Shown here: piece by piece, positions 1 to 7,813 of the stretch
Numbering within the stretch: position 1 is the stretch's first letter
Layout: every line of letters begins with the position of its first letter
Assembly (NCBI GenBank): GCA_000405805.1
Contig: ASPJ01000016.1
Span: 1-25,983, forward strand
DNA from: Fidelibacterota bacterium SCGC AAA003-L08
Lineage (GTDB): Bacteria > Fidelibacterota > Marinisomatia > SCGC-AAA003-L08 > D37C17
Direction of reading: 5' to 3'
DNA length: 25,983 nucleotides
Translations under genes and position numbers: made by a program
The notes under the pieces: generated by a model
What the model was told of the DNA's origin: nothing
The model's database searches: none
What the model saw: only the letters and a program-made list of their open reading frames with translations

Positions 1-328
1 ATAATTTAGTATCAAGTGTAGATTGTAGATGCACCCGAAAGTATTCATCTATGTGATTTCCCTGAATATGATACTTCTATTATTGACAATGATTTGATTA
101 ATGAAATCGATACTTTAATTTCAATTGTTAAAATGGGAAGATCTGCAAGAAATAAAGCTAATATTAAGATACGACAACCATTAAGCAGTATAAGCATATA
201 TGCAGACAGTATGTCAGTTGATTCTGTTCTAAATAATAAAGAACAAATACTTGAAGAGCTAAATATTAAAACAGTAACAATATGTAAGAGTAGAGATGAT
301 ATAGTGATGTTTAATATTAAACCTAATT
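1..328 (+). repeat. Inverted duplicate of an ileS fragment (probable chimeric contig end)
   Basis: Read on the plus strand, this stretch matches the coding strand of ileS (minus-strand positions 5265 down to 4939, IleRS residues about 823-932). I compared the two copies base by base. They are identical from 37 to 328 and differ only twice, both close to the edge: one extra T in the TT at 23-24 and C instead of T at 36. The extra base breaks the ileS frame. At 328/329 the match stops abruptly and the sequence becomes the antisense of pckA. The fragment has no start, promoter or ribosome site of its own, so the plus-strand open frame at 94-342 is a broken ileS piece and not a gene. Near-perfect identity, inverted orientation and a short distance to the source favour an amplification or assembly artefact over an old duplication. 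Confidence 0.95.
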
Positions 329-1659
329 CTTTTAGCGCCTGATTGAGCAGATCCACCATTCCATCCTGTATTAACTAGATAAACCTTTGATTGGAATTTA
401 TCAATTTTCTCCTTCAATAGCTTCGCGTATGTTAATGGGTGTAATGTTAAAAATGGTCCTCCATAACATGGGGAAAATGTTGCCTGGGGTTCTGTAATTC
501 CTCTCTCAGTTCCTGCTACTTTAGCTGTATATCCACTTATAAAATGATACATTGATTGTTCTATGTCTAATTTTGCTACTGGAGGTAAAATTCCATATGC
601 ATCACAAGTTAAAAATATAATTGTATCTGGATGTCCTGCTATACTTGGGCTGCCTTTTGCAAAAATAGAATTTTCAATATAATCTAAGGGGTAAGAAACA
701 CGGGTATTTTCAGTTTTACTTCCATCATTAAAATCTACTTTATTTGTAATTGGATCCATTACAACATTTTCCAACATTGCTCCATGTCTAATTGCATTAT
801 ATATATCGGGTTCATCCTCTTTGTCAAGATTGATTGTTTTCGCATAACAACCACCTTCAAAATTAAAAATCCCATCATCTGACCACCCATGTTCATCATC
901 CCCAATCAAGGGGCGATTAGAATCAGTAGAGAGTGTTGTCTTCCCTGTACCACTTAAACCAAAAAATAATGCAGCATTTTTACCATCGTTATCAACATTT
1001 GCTGAACAGTGCATAGACAATATTCCTCTTAAAGGAAGATAATAGTGTAGAACTGAGAAAATACCCTTTTTCATCTCTCCTCCATATTCTGTGCCACCTA
1101 TAATTGCTATTTTCCTCTCTAAATTAAATATAACGAAAGTCTCGGAGTTTAATCCATGCTCCTTATATTTATCATTAGAAATATCCGATGCATTGATAAT
1201 TGTAAAGTCAGGATTATGTGTTATTAATTCTTCTTTATCTGGTCTTATAAACATATTATTTGCGAAAAAACTTTGCCAGGCTTTTTTAGCTATTACTCTA
1301 ATAGGAAGTTTATATTTCTCATCAGCACCAGCATATCCATCAAAAATATATGTTTTAGTATCGCTGTTATTATAAAAATTAACAGCCTTCTCATATAACT
1401 CATCAAATATAGCTATATCTATTTTCTGATTAACCTCTCCCCACCACATGTTATCTTTAGAAGATTTTTCTTCAACAAAGTATTTATCTTTAGGAGACCT
1501 GCCTGTATATTTTCCAGTATCTACATTAATAGCACCATTTAGGGACATTTTAGCTTCCCCATTATTAATACATTCTTCTATCAAGCGTTCTTTCGATAAA
1601 TTTCTTAATACTACACCTGTTAGATTAATACCTAGTTCTTTTAAATTATTATCTTCCAA
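259..1659 (-). CDS. pckA: Phosphoenolpyruvate carboxykinase (ATP), C-terminus lost at chimera junction
   Basis: ATP-dependent PEP carboxykinase converts oxaloacetate and ATP to PEP, CO2 and ADP in the cytoplasm (gluconeogenesis or anaplerosis). Visible signatures are GRSPKDK (53-59), GGEMKKG (193-199), the HCSAN region (217-221), P-loop GLSGTGKTTL (234-243), the metal/phosphate motif IGDDEHGW (252-259), the DGSKTENTR run ending at Arg320, and LVNTGWNG (428-435). The start is TTG at 1659, with GGAG about 12 nt upstream; an in-frame TAG three codons upstream rules out a longer form and the next Met is residue 38. Only residues 1 to about 445 are authentic. The remaining 21 or so, to the stop at 259-261, are antisense ileS sequence. 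The family is usually about 530-540 aa, so about 95 residues are missing. It lies 18 nt after xerC and is the last gene seen in its transcript. Confidence 0.93.
   Translation of the reverse strand: MEDNNLKELGINLTGVVLRNLSKERLIEECINNGEAKMSLNGAINVDTGKYTGRSPKDKYFVEEKSSKDNMWWGEVNQKIDIAIFDELYEKAVNFYNNSDTKTYIFDGYAGADEKYKLPIRVIAKKAWQSFFANNMFIRPDKEELITHNPDFTIINASDISNDKYKEHGLNSETFVIFNLERKIAIIGGTEYGGEMKKGIFSVLHYYLPLRGILSMHCSANVDNDGKNAALFFGLSGTGKTTLSTDSNRPLIGDDEHGWSDDGIFNFEGGCYAKTINLDKEDEPDIYNAIRHGAMLENVVMDPITNKVDFNDGSKTENTRVSYPLDYIENSIFAKGSPSIAGHPDTIIFLTCDAYGILPPVAKLDIEQSMYHFISGYTAKVAGTERGITEPQATFSPCYGGPFLTLHPLTYAKLLKEKIDKFQSKVYLVNTGWNGGSAQSGAKRIRFNIKHHYIISTLTYCYCFNI
325..329. other. Chimera junction between ileS duplicate and pckA
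   Basis: The last base shared with ileS is 328. From 329 on, the minus strand reads PckA in frame (Gly-Ala-Lys-Arg of the conserved region after NTGWNG). The codon after Lys-Arg reads ATT (Ile), which is also what PckA family members have there (Lys-Arg-Ile). The bases AATT at 325-328 may therefore belong to both parents, as a short microhomology at the join. The true pckA sequence beyond this point is not in the window, so the exact overlap cannot be measured. Confidence 0.8.
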
Positions 1660-1677
1660 TGCTATCTATTTCTCCAA

Positions 1678-2592
1678 TTATTGCCCATGTGGATGTGATT
1701 TTTTATATTCAGATTTTAATTTTTCAATTTCAACATGAGTATATATTTGAGTTGACGACAAGCTTGCATGTCCTAGTAGTTCTTTGACTGATAGTAAATT
1801 AGCACCTTTCTCTAATAAATGTGTAGCAAAACTATGTCGCATAGAATGAGGACTAAGTTTCTCATTATTAGATATTTTATTTATATATTTTTTAACTATC
1901 GAAAAAACAGTTCTAGTACTTATAAAAGTATCAGAATCAAATCTATTGAAGTATCCGGGAAATAAAAAACTAGATTCTTTCAATTTCTCATCCATCTCTC
2001 TTTTATCCATATATTCATTTAAAACTATATTCATATAATTACCGAAAATTACAAAACGTTCCTTATTCCCTTTACCTTTTATTTTAATCAGTTTACTAGA
2101 AAAATCGATATCTTTAATTTTAATTTGTACTAATTCAGATATACGGATACCTGTAGAATAAAAAAGCTCTAAAATTAATTTATCTCTCATATCTTTAAGA
2201 GAGTTCCCATACGGATAGTCTAGTAGATTCTTAATTTCTTTAATAGTCAAAAAAACAGGAAGACGCTTTGATACTTTGGGAGATTTAATAGTACGAGCTA
2301 TATTCATGTTTATTATTTTATTATTTGCTAAATATTTATAGAAGGATTTAATCGAAGCTAATTTTCGAGACATTGTTTTGCTTGATATTTGAGTTTTTCC
2401 AATATGATTTAAATAATATTGAATATGTTTAGACTCTGTATCTATTAAATAATCTCTATAGTCTACTATAAAATTTAAATATTGAATTAAATCATTCTTA
2501 TATGCACGTATTGTATGCGAAGAACAACGTTGCGCATTCTGTTTGTGCTTAAGGAATTCATTAATTAATTCTATATTTTTATTGACTTTCAA
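1678..2592 (-). CDS. xerC: Tyrosine recombinase XerC/XerD
   Basis: Site-specific tyrosine recombinase of 304 aa, the usual size for XerC/XerD, which resolve chromosome dimers at dif during cell division. It has an N-terminal SAM-like DNA-binding domain (about 1-100) and a C-terminal catalytic domain. All catalytic residues are present with Xer spacing: Arg150, Lys174 (in GKGNKER), His249 and Arg252 (SPHSMRHSFATHL), His275 (LLGHAS) and nucleophile Tyr284. The start is TTG at 2592, inside the rluD-like gene (14-nt overlap); an in-frame TAA three codons upstream excludes a longer form. No Shine-Dalgarno is visible, so translational coupling is likely. Its housekeeping neighbours and full Xer length argue against a phage integrase. 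XerC and XerD cannot be separated from sequence alone, so the symbol is provisional. Confidence 0.9.
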   Translation of the reverse strand: MKVNKNIELINEFLKHKQNAQRCSSHTIRAYKNDLIQYLNFIVDYRDYLIDTESKHIQYYLNHIGKTQISSKTMSRKLASIKSFYKYLANNKIINMNIARTIKSPKVSKRLPVFLTIKEIKNLLDYPYGNSLKDMRDKLILELFYSTGIRISELVQIKIKDIDFSSKLIKIKGKGNKERFVIFGNYMNIVLNEYMDKREMDEKLKESSFLFPGYFNRFDSDTFISTRTVFSIVKKYINKISNNEKLSPHSMRHSFATHLLEKGANLLSVKELLGHASLSSTQIYTHVEIEKLKSEYKKSHPHGQ

Positions 2593-3541
2593 GTAATTTT
2601 ATTGCCTTTGTAAAATCTTTAGGAAAAGATGCTGAAAATGATACCTTTTTCTTATTGAACGGATGAGTAAATTCAATTGATTCTGCATGCAAAGCTACTC
2701 TATCAATACATTTAAATAACCTTTTTAATATCCCTGTGTATTTAACATGATAGCTCTTAGTTCTACTCTTTCCTCCCGAGTATTGATCATCAGAAAATAT
2801 TGGATGGCCTATACTGCTTAAATGTACTCTCAACTGATGTGTTCTACCTGTTTCAGGCTTTAGCTTAACAATAGATATTGGTTCAAAATATTTCTCTACA
2901 GAATATTTTGTTTTGGATAATTTTCCGGTTCTATCAGACATCTTAAATCTTGTTCTATTAAAGTTGTCCCTCTTTATCAAACCTTCGACAACACCTTCGT
3001 CGGGAATCTTTCCCCAGACCAAAGCATAATATGTTTTCTTTATTTCTTTATTAGAAAATTGATTGGCTATTTTGATATGAGCATTATTTGTTTTAGCAAC
3101 AATGATTACTCCGGAGGTGTCTTTATCTAATCGATGAATTATTCCTGGCCTCAATTCACTTATATCTGATAATTCCCTATAATGATATGCTAAAGCATTT
3201 GCTAAAGTGCCATCTTTATTTCCATTTCCAGGGTGAACAACTAATCCAGCTGGTTTATTAATCACTATAATATGATTATCCTCAAATAAAATATCTAAAG
3301 GAATATCTTGTGGAAGGATGGTGTTATTTTTCTGTTTATTTTCAAAGATACACTCTACGACATCTCCAATATTAATTTTTATAGATGCCTTTGCAGGTTT
3401 ATTATTAATGGTGACTAGATTAGATTTAATGGAATATTGAATTGATGTTCTTGAAAGATTAGATAATTTTTCAGCTAAGAATTTATCTAATCTTATATTT
3501 TCTATATCTACATTAAATTTATATTTCTTCTGCTCGCGCAT
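2579..3541 (-). CDS. rluD: RluA/RluD-family 23S rRNA pseudouridine synthase
   Basis: Cytoplasmic pseudouridine synthase of the RluA family (320 aa). It has an N-terminal S4 RNA-binding domain (about 17-64, beginning RLDKFLAEKL) followed by the synthase domain. Family motifs are INKPAGLVVHPG (95-106), HRLDKDTSG (136-144) with catalytic Asp139, TGRTHQLRVHL (231-241) and a C-terminal RVALHAESIEFTHP block. S4 plus this length fits the RluD type, which modifies helix 69 of 23S rRNA; RluA and RluC relatives cannot be fully excluded. The ATG lies within the 3' end of lspA (23-nt overlap) and the gene's own 3' end overlaps the xerC start, so the genes are very likely co-transcribed and coupled. The lspA-rluD order is common in bacteria. 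Confidence 0.92.
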   Translation of the reverse strand: MREQKKYKFNVDIENIRLDKFLAEKLSNLSRTSIQYSIKSNLVTINNKPAKASIKINIGDVVECIFENKQKNNTILPQDIPLDILFEDNHIIVINKPAGLVVHPGNGNKDGTLANALAYHYRELSDISELRPGIIHRLDKDTSGVIIVAKTNNAHIKIANQFSNKEIKKTYYALVWGKIPDEGVVEGLIKRDNFNRTRFKMSDRTGKLSKTKYSVEKYFEPISIVKLKPETGRTHQLRVHLSSIGHPIFSDDQYSGGKSRTKSYHVKYTGILKRLFKCIDRVALHAESIEFTHPFNKKKVSFSASFPKDFTKAIKLLESQ

Positions 3542-4040
3542 TGTTTAGTTTTCTACCTTGGGTATAATTATAATAAATAAATACTAAAATTCCAATAGTT
3601 ACAGAAGCATCTGCAATATTGAATATATATGGGAAACGATAATACTCTCCAAATCCAATGCTAATAAAGTCAACTACTCCACTGTAATCAAATAATCTAA
3701 AGACTACAAATAATCTGTCAATAATATTGCCAATTGCCCCGCCTAAAATCAATGCCAATGATATCAATCCAAAACTATTATTGCTATTCTGATGAATCAT
3801 TCCCTTCATTAGAAAGGATATATATATAATAATTAACAAAGATAGAAGTATAACAATATAATAGAAAATACTATCTACTTGAATACCGAAAACTATACCT
3901 GGATTATTAATATAATTGAATCTTAGAAAAGAGCCTAATATATTTGTTGTTATATTCTCTTGAAATGAGGATTTAATATAGAATTTAGAAAATTGATCAG
4001 CTAAAATAACAAAAAATGTAATAAATAAATAATTTATCAT
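3519..4040 (-). CDS. lspA: Lipoprotein signal peptidase (signal peptidase II)
   Basis: Inner-membrane aspartyl protease that removes the signal peptide from diacylglyceryl-modified prolipoproteins. It is 173 aa, typical for the family, with four hydrophobic segments (about 2-15, 58-78, 91-110 and 140-157). Conserved blocks are ADQFSK (14-19), NNPGIVFGI (45-53), GGAIGNIIDR (100-109) with catalytic Asp109, VVDFI (122-126) and FNIADA (140-145) with catalytic Asp144. The ATG shares one base with the dksA/traR stop (TAATG), a classic coupled arrangement. The product implies that the organism makes lipoproteins, although no lipobox protein is obvious in this window. Confidence 0.96.
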   Translation of the reverse strand: MINYLFITFFVILADQFSKFYIKSSFQENITTNILGSFLRFNYINNPGIVFGIQVDSIFYYIVILLSLLIIIYISFLMKGMIHQNSNNSFGLISLALILGGAIGNIIDRLFVVFRLFDYSGVVDFISIGFGEYYRFPYIFNIADASVTIGILVFIYYNYTQGRKLNNARAEEI

Positions 4041-4411
4041 TATCTCTTGGATTTACATGCAAAACAACTTCTAGTATGAGGAACTTCCATCAATCTCTCT
4101 TTACTGATTAATTCTTGACATCCAGAGCATATACCAAATGTTCCTTTCTCAATCATATCGATAGCACGGTTTAAATACTTTAAGAATTGACTCTCTCTTT
4201 GTACAAAATAGTATGCTTTTTCCATTTCAACTAAATCAGACCCAGCATCAGCCATATGAGAAGAATAAATAGCATTAGTGGAATCATTCTTAAGCATATC
4301 TTCAGCTCTCTGTTTTGCCTGATCTACTTCTTCTATTACTTTTTTTCTTTTATCTGAAATATAATTTTTGAATTCATCTAAATCTTTTTTGGTCCATTTA
4401 CTCTTACCCAT
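4040..4411 (-). CDS. DksA/TraR family zinc-finger protein
   Basis: Small (123 aa) member of the DksA/TraR family, which binds in the secondary channel of RNA polymerase and, with ppGpp, adjusts transcription of stable RNA and amino-acid genes. An N-terminal helical coiled-coil (about 5-85) carries an acidic tip region, ADAGSDL (54-60). The C-terminal C4 zinc finger has Cys95, Cys98, Cys116 and Cys119. It is shorter than E. coli DksA (151 aa) and resembles the short version found between ileS and lspA in Bacteroidetes relatives. The ATG has a good AGGA site 6 nt upstream and begins 15 nt after the ileS stop. Functional equivalence to DksA is inferred from the fold and context only. Confidence 0.9.
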   Translation of the reverse strand: MGKSKWTKKDLDEFKNYISDKRKKVIEEVDQAKQRAEDMLKNDSTNAIYSSHMADAGSDLVEMEKAYYFVQRESQFLKYLNRAIDMIEKGTFGICSGCQELISKERLMEVPHTRSCFACKSKR

Positions 4412-4426
4412 AATACTTCCTATACT

Positions 4427-7400
4427 TTAATTGTTAACTTTAATACCAATAATAACTTCTCTATTATTAATCTTTAATGGTTTCAAATAATCCATACTTT
4501 CTAAACCATCATCAATAACAACTCCTAGCACTTCATTTAACAGATACTTCTTATGCTTATCGATAGCTACATATAAAGATTCATCATCATGTTTAATTAC
4601 TAAATTTATTCTATCATTAATAGATAAATCAGAATCTTTTCTTAAGTTCTGAATGTGTCTGATTAAGTCTCTTATCAACCCTTCATTATGTAATTCTGAA
4701 GTGATTAATGTGGAAACACCTACCGCAATATTCTGATTCGTCGAAATAGATAAATTTTCTAATGGAATTTCTTCTATAATAATATCCTCTCTAGTAATAT
4801 CAAAGTTTAAACCATTTACAACAATGGAATAGATACCTTTAGATTTAAAAGAATCCATCATTTTATCAAAATTCAATTCTTTTAATTTACCAATAATATC
4901 TTTCATGTTACCAGAAACTTTAGAAGATAATGTTGAATAATTAGGTTTAATATTAAACATCACTATATCATCTCTACTCTTACATATTGTTACTGTTTTA
5001 ATATTTAGCTCTTCAAGTATTTGTTCTTTATTATTTAGAACAGAATCAACTGACATACTGTCTGCATATATGCTTATACTGCTTAATGGTTGTCGTATCT
5101 TAATATTAGCTTTATTTCTTGCAGATCTTCCCATTTTAACAATTGAAATTAAAGTATCGATTTCATTAATCAAATCATTGTCAATAATAGAAGTATCATA
5201 TTCAGGGAAATCACATAGATGAATACTTTCAGGTGCATCTACATCTACACTTGATACTAAATTATTATATATTTCTTCGGTTAAAAACGGTATTACTGGA
5301 GCTATAGTTTTAATAATAGCAACCAAACAACTATATAGCGTATCATATGCTATTAATTTATCTGAATCATTTTCAGATTTCCAGAATCTTCTTCTGTTAC
5401 GTCTTACGTACCAATTAGATAAATCATCTAATAATAAAGAAGCTTCTTTCATTAGCTTATAAACTTGAAAAGAAGAATAATACTCTGTGCTTTTTTTAAT
5501 AAACTCATTAGTTTTACACAGAATCCATTTATCAATTTTTTCTGCCTTAGAAAAATCAACTTTCTTTGGAGAATAATCATCTAAGATTGCATATGTCACG
5601 AAAAACGAGTACACATTCCATAATGTTAATATATCTTTGCGCACTTCATCAGCTTGTTTATATCCAAATAGCAAATTATGTTCAGGATTTTGGGATGAAT
5701 ACATCCATCTCATAACATCAACTCCCATTTTCTCTGCAGCATCATCAAACCAAATCGCATTTCCCCATGATTTATGCATATCTCTTCCAGTTTCATCTTT
5801 TACTAAAGCATGACCAAGGAGGGTCTTGAAAGGTGTTTTGTTTTCCATGACTGTTGACATTGCTAATAGTGAGTAAAACCAATTTCTAAATTGGCCAGGA
5901 AAACATTCAACTACAAAATCTGCTGGAAACCATTTGTTCCAATATTCTTTATCTGAAATATACTTTAAAGTTGAAAAGGGAACTATCCCTGCATCTAACC
6001 AGGGATTTCCAACATCGGGAATTCGTTTCCCTAATAGCCCAGATTCAGGATGTTTGATTTTAACATAGTCAATCCAAGGTTTATGAGGAGAATTCCCATC
6101 AAATTTATCATATCCTTCTACAGCTAATTCTTTCAATTCTTCCTTAGATCCTACAACATGAAAACTTCCATCTTCAAAAGCCCAAATAGGTAATGCTAAT
6201 CCCCAAAATCGTTTTTTAGAAATCATCCAATCACCCATATTATCTAACCATTCATTTTCTCTGTCATGACCCCATGATGGTATCCAATTGATATCATCGA
6301 CAACTTTTTTTATCTCTTCACGCCAATCCATATTTATATACCACTCATCAACACTTCTATAGACCAGCTCATCTCCAGACCGCCAACAATGAGGGTACAC
6401 ATGAGGATAATCTTCTGCATAAAGTAAAAAATTCTCTCTTTTTAAATATTCTAAAATTTTATCTCGAGTCTCAATAGATGTAGCAAGTTTACCTGTAAGC
6501 CATCCAAAGCCTTCAATATATTTTGCTTCATCATTTAAAGGAGCAATTTCAACAAGCTTTAATTTTTTACCAATTTTATTATCTATTGCTCCGCATCCAG
6601 TAGCTATATGCACAATCCCCGTTCCTTCTCCTGAGACTACAATGTCATTACCAATATTATCTTTACCTCCATCAATGATTTTATGACAATCAATAGCTGA
6701 AATGCCTTGTTCTTTTAAATCATCTTTTACAAAAGGATGTCCTCCAGGTAAATTCTGTGCATCTAAATCATCAAATGGGCCCCTATATCTCCAACCAATC
6801 ATATCACTGCCTTTAATAGTCTCTTTAATTGAATAACCACCTCTTTCATTAAAAATCTGCGCAATAGTTTTTAATTTAGGTACTCCCTCAATCCATTGCT
6901 TTTTATCTTTAAATTGATTTTCTAATCGCTGGAATTTCAAATTATCTTTAGCAAAATAGTAAATTGAATCATCTGAAGCTTTAAGTTTAACATAATCAAG
7001 ATTCACATTAACTGCCGCAGCAACATTCGATGACAAGGTCCAAGGGGTTGTAGTCCAAACAAGAATGTATTCATTCTCTCTATTCAACAAAGGAAGCCTT
7101 ACAAAAACAGATCTATGAGCAACAAGTTTTCTTCCTTCAATAATTTCCATTTGAGAGTATGAAGTTCCTGACCTCCCCGACCATGGAACAACGTCTGTCC
7201 CTCTATATATTTTCCCCTTTTCAAATAATTTCTTTAATAATGCCCAAATTGTATAATTGTTTTCATCAGACATTGTGTAATATGAATTTTCCCAGTCCAT
7301 CCAATATCCTAAACGAATGGATTGTTCTGTTTGAATTTTAGAATATTTTCTAACTCGTTCTTTGCATAGATTTACAAATTTCTCTACTCCATAGTTTTCA

Positions 7401-7732
7401 ATATCTTTCTTTGATTTAAATCCAAGTTCCTTTTCAACTTCAACTTCTACCCAAAGACCTTGACAATCAAACCCATTCTGATAACGTAAATCATACCCAT
7501 TCATTGCATGATACCTCTGATAAAGATCCTTTAAAGTCCTACCCCATGCATGGTGAACTCCCATTGGATTATTAGCCGTTATAGGGCCATCAATAAAAGA
7601 CCAAGTATCATTTCCTTTATTTTTATCTACCAATTTATTAAAGGTTTTATCTTTACTCCATTTATCTAGAACATCATGCTCTAAAACAATGAAATCAGGC
7701 TTAGGGTTTACTTTTTTAAATTTTACAGACAT
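4427..7732 (-). CDS. ileS: Isoleucyl-tRNA synthetase
   Basis: Class Ia aminoacyl-tRNA synthetase (1101 aa) that charges tRNA-Ile in the cytoplasm and edits valine. It has a Rossmann catalytic core split by the CP1 editing domain, a Trp-rich region (WLDNMGDWMISKKRFWGLALP), a helical anticodon-binding domain (about 700-900) and a long C-terminal extension without the Cys-rich zinc finger of E. coli IleRS. The HIGH motif is HHAW (60-63) within NPMGVHHAWGRT. The KMSKS loop reads MHKS (652-655) in GRDMHKSWGNAI. Editing-domain landmarks are WTTTPWT and GTGIVHIATGCGAID, the latter with Thr where Pro is usual. The ATG has no Shine-Dalgarno; TATAAT sits 5 nt upstream. Residues about 823-932 correspond to the segment copied at the window's left edge, and this copy is the intact one. 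Confidence 0.96.
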   Translation of the reverse strand: MSVKFKKVNPKPDFIVLEHDVLDKWSKDKTFNKLVDKNKGNDTWSFIDGPITANNPMGVHHAWGRTLKDLYQRYHAMNGYDLRYQNGFDCQGLWVEVEVEKELGFKSKKDIENYGVEKFVNLCKERVRKYSKIQTEQSIRLGYWMDWENSYYTMSDENNYTIWALLKKLFEKGKIYRGTDVVPWSGRSGTSYSQMEIIEGRKLVAHRSVFVRLPLLNRENEYILVWTTTPWTLSSNVAAAVNVNLDYVKLKASDDSIYYFAKDNLKFQRLENQFKDKKQWIEGVPKLKTIAQIFNERGGYSIKETIKGSDMIGWRYRGPFDDLDAQNLPGGHPFVKDDLKEQGISAIDCHKIIDGGKDNIGNDIVVSGEGTGIVHIATGCGAIDNKIGKKLKLVEIAPLNDEAKYIEGFGWLTGKLATSIETRDKILEYLKRENFLLYAEDYPHVYPHCWRSGDELVYRSVDEWYINMDWREEIKKVVDDINWIPSWGHDRENEWLDNMGDWMISKKRFWGLALPIWAFEDGSFHVVGSKEELKELAVEGYDKFDGNSPHKPWIDYVKIKHPESGLLGKRIPDVGNPWLDAGIVPFSTLKYISDKEYWNKWFPADFVVECFPGQFRNWFYSLLAMSTVMENKTPFKTLLGHALVKDETGRDMHKSWGNAIWFDDAAEKMGVDVMRWMYSSQNPEHNLLFGYKQADEVRKDILTLWNVYSFFVTYAILDDYSPKKVDFSKAEKIDKWILCKTNEFIKKSTEYYSSFQVYKLMKEASLLLDDLSNWYVRRNRRRFWKSENDSDKLIAYDTLYSCLVAIIKTIAPVIPFLTEEIYNNLVSSVDVDAPESIHLCDFPEYDTSIIDNDLINEIDTLISIVKMGRSARNKANIKIRQPLSSISIYADSMSVDSVLNNKEQILEELNIKTVTICKSRDDIVMFNIKPNYSTLSSKVSGNMKDIIGKLKELNFDKMMDSFKSKGIYSIVVNGLNFDITREDIIIEEIPLENLSISTNQNIAVGVSTLITSELHNEGLIRDLIRHIQNLRKDSDLSINDRINLVIKHDDESLYVAIDKHKKYLLNEVLGVVIDDGLESMDYLKPLKINNREVIIGIKVNN
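4939..5265 (-). repeat. Source segment of the inverted duplicate at 1-328
   Basis: This 327-base internal part of ileS recurs in opposite orientation at 1-328 (328 bases because of one extra T). It sits in frame inside an intact ileS reading frame, which identifies it as the original. The two arms are separated by about 4.6 kb. Reads here could recruit to the left edge as well, so local coverage will be ambiguous. Confidence 0.95.
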
Positions 7733-7765
7733 ATAGTATTATATATTTTATTGTTACAAAATAGG
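7733..7765 (-). promoter_or_regulatory. Possible promoter immediately upstream of ileS
   Basis: On the minus strand a perfect TATAAT lies 5 nt before the ileS ATG, and no Shine-Dalgarno can be seen in the preceding 30 nt. If used by a sigma-70-like factor, transcription would begin at or near the A of the ATG and give a leaderless message. A TTGTAA element upstream is only about 10 nt from the TATAAT, too close for a normal -35. The 81-base gap to the preceding gene is AT-rich, so a chance match is quite possible. Confidence 0.25.
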
Positions 7766-7813
7766 AGATAAATTTACTTTAAAATAATAGGTTTAACAAT
7801 GATGATATCAAGA

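Noticed and set aside
94..342. Plus-strand open frame at the left edge as a small novel gene
   Set aside because: It is a frame-preserving piece of ileS in inverted copy, with no start context, and ends by running into antisense pckA.
1678..2592. Tyrosine recombinase as evidence of an integron, phage or mobile island
   Set aside because: Length, residue spacing and neighbours (rluD, lspA, ileS) fit housekeeping XerC/D; no attachment-site repeats, cargo or composition shift were seen.
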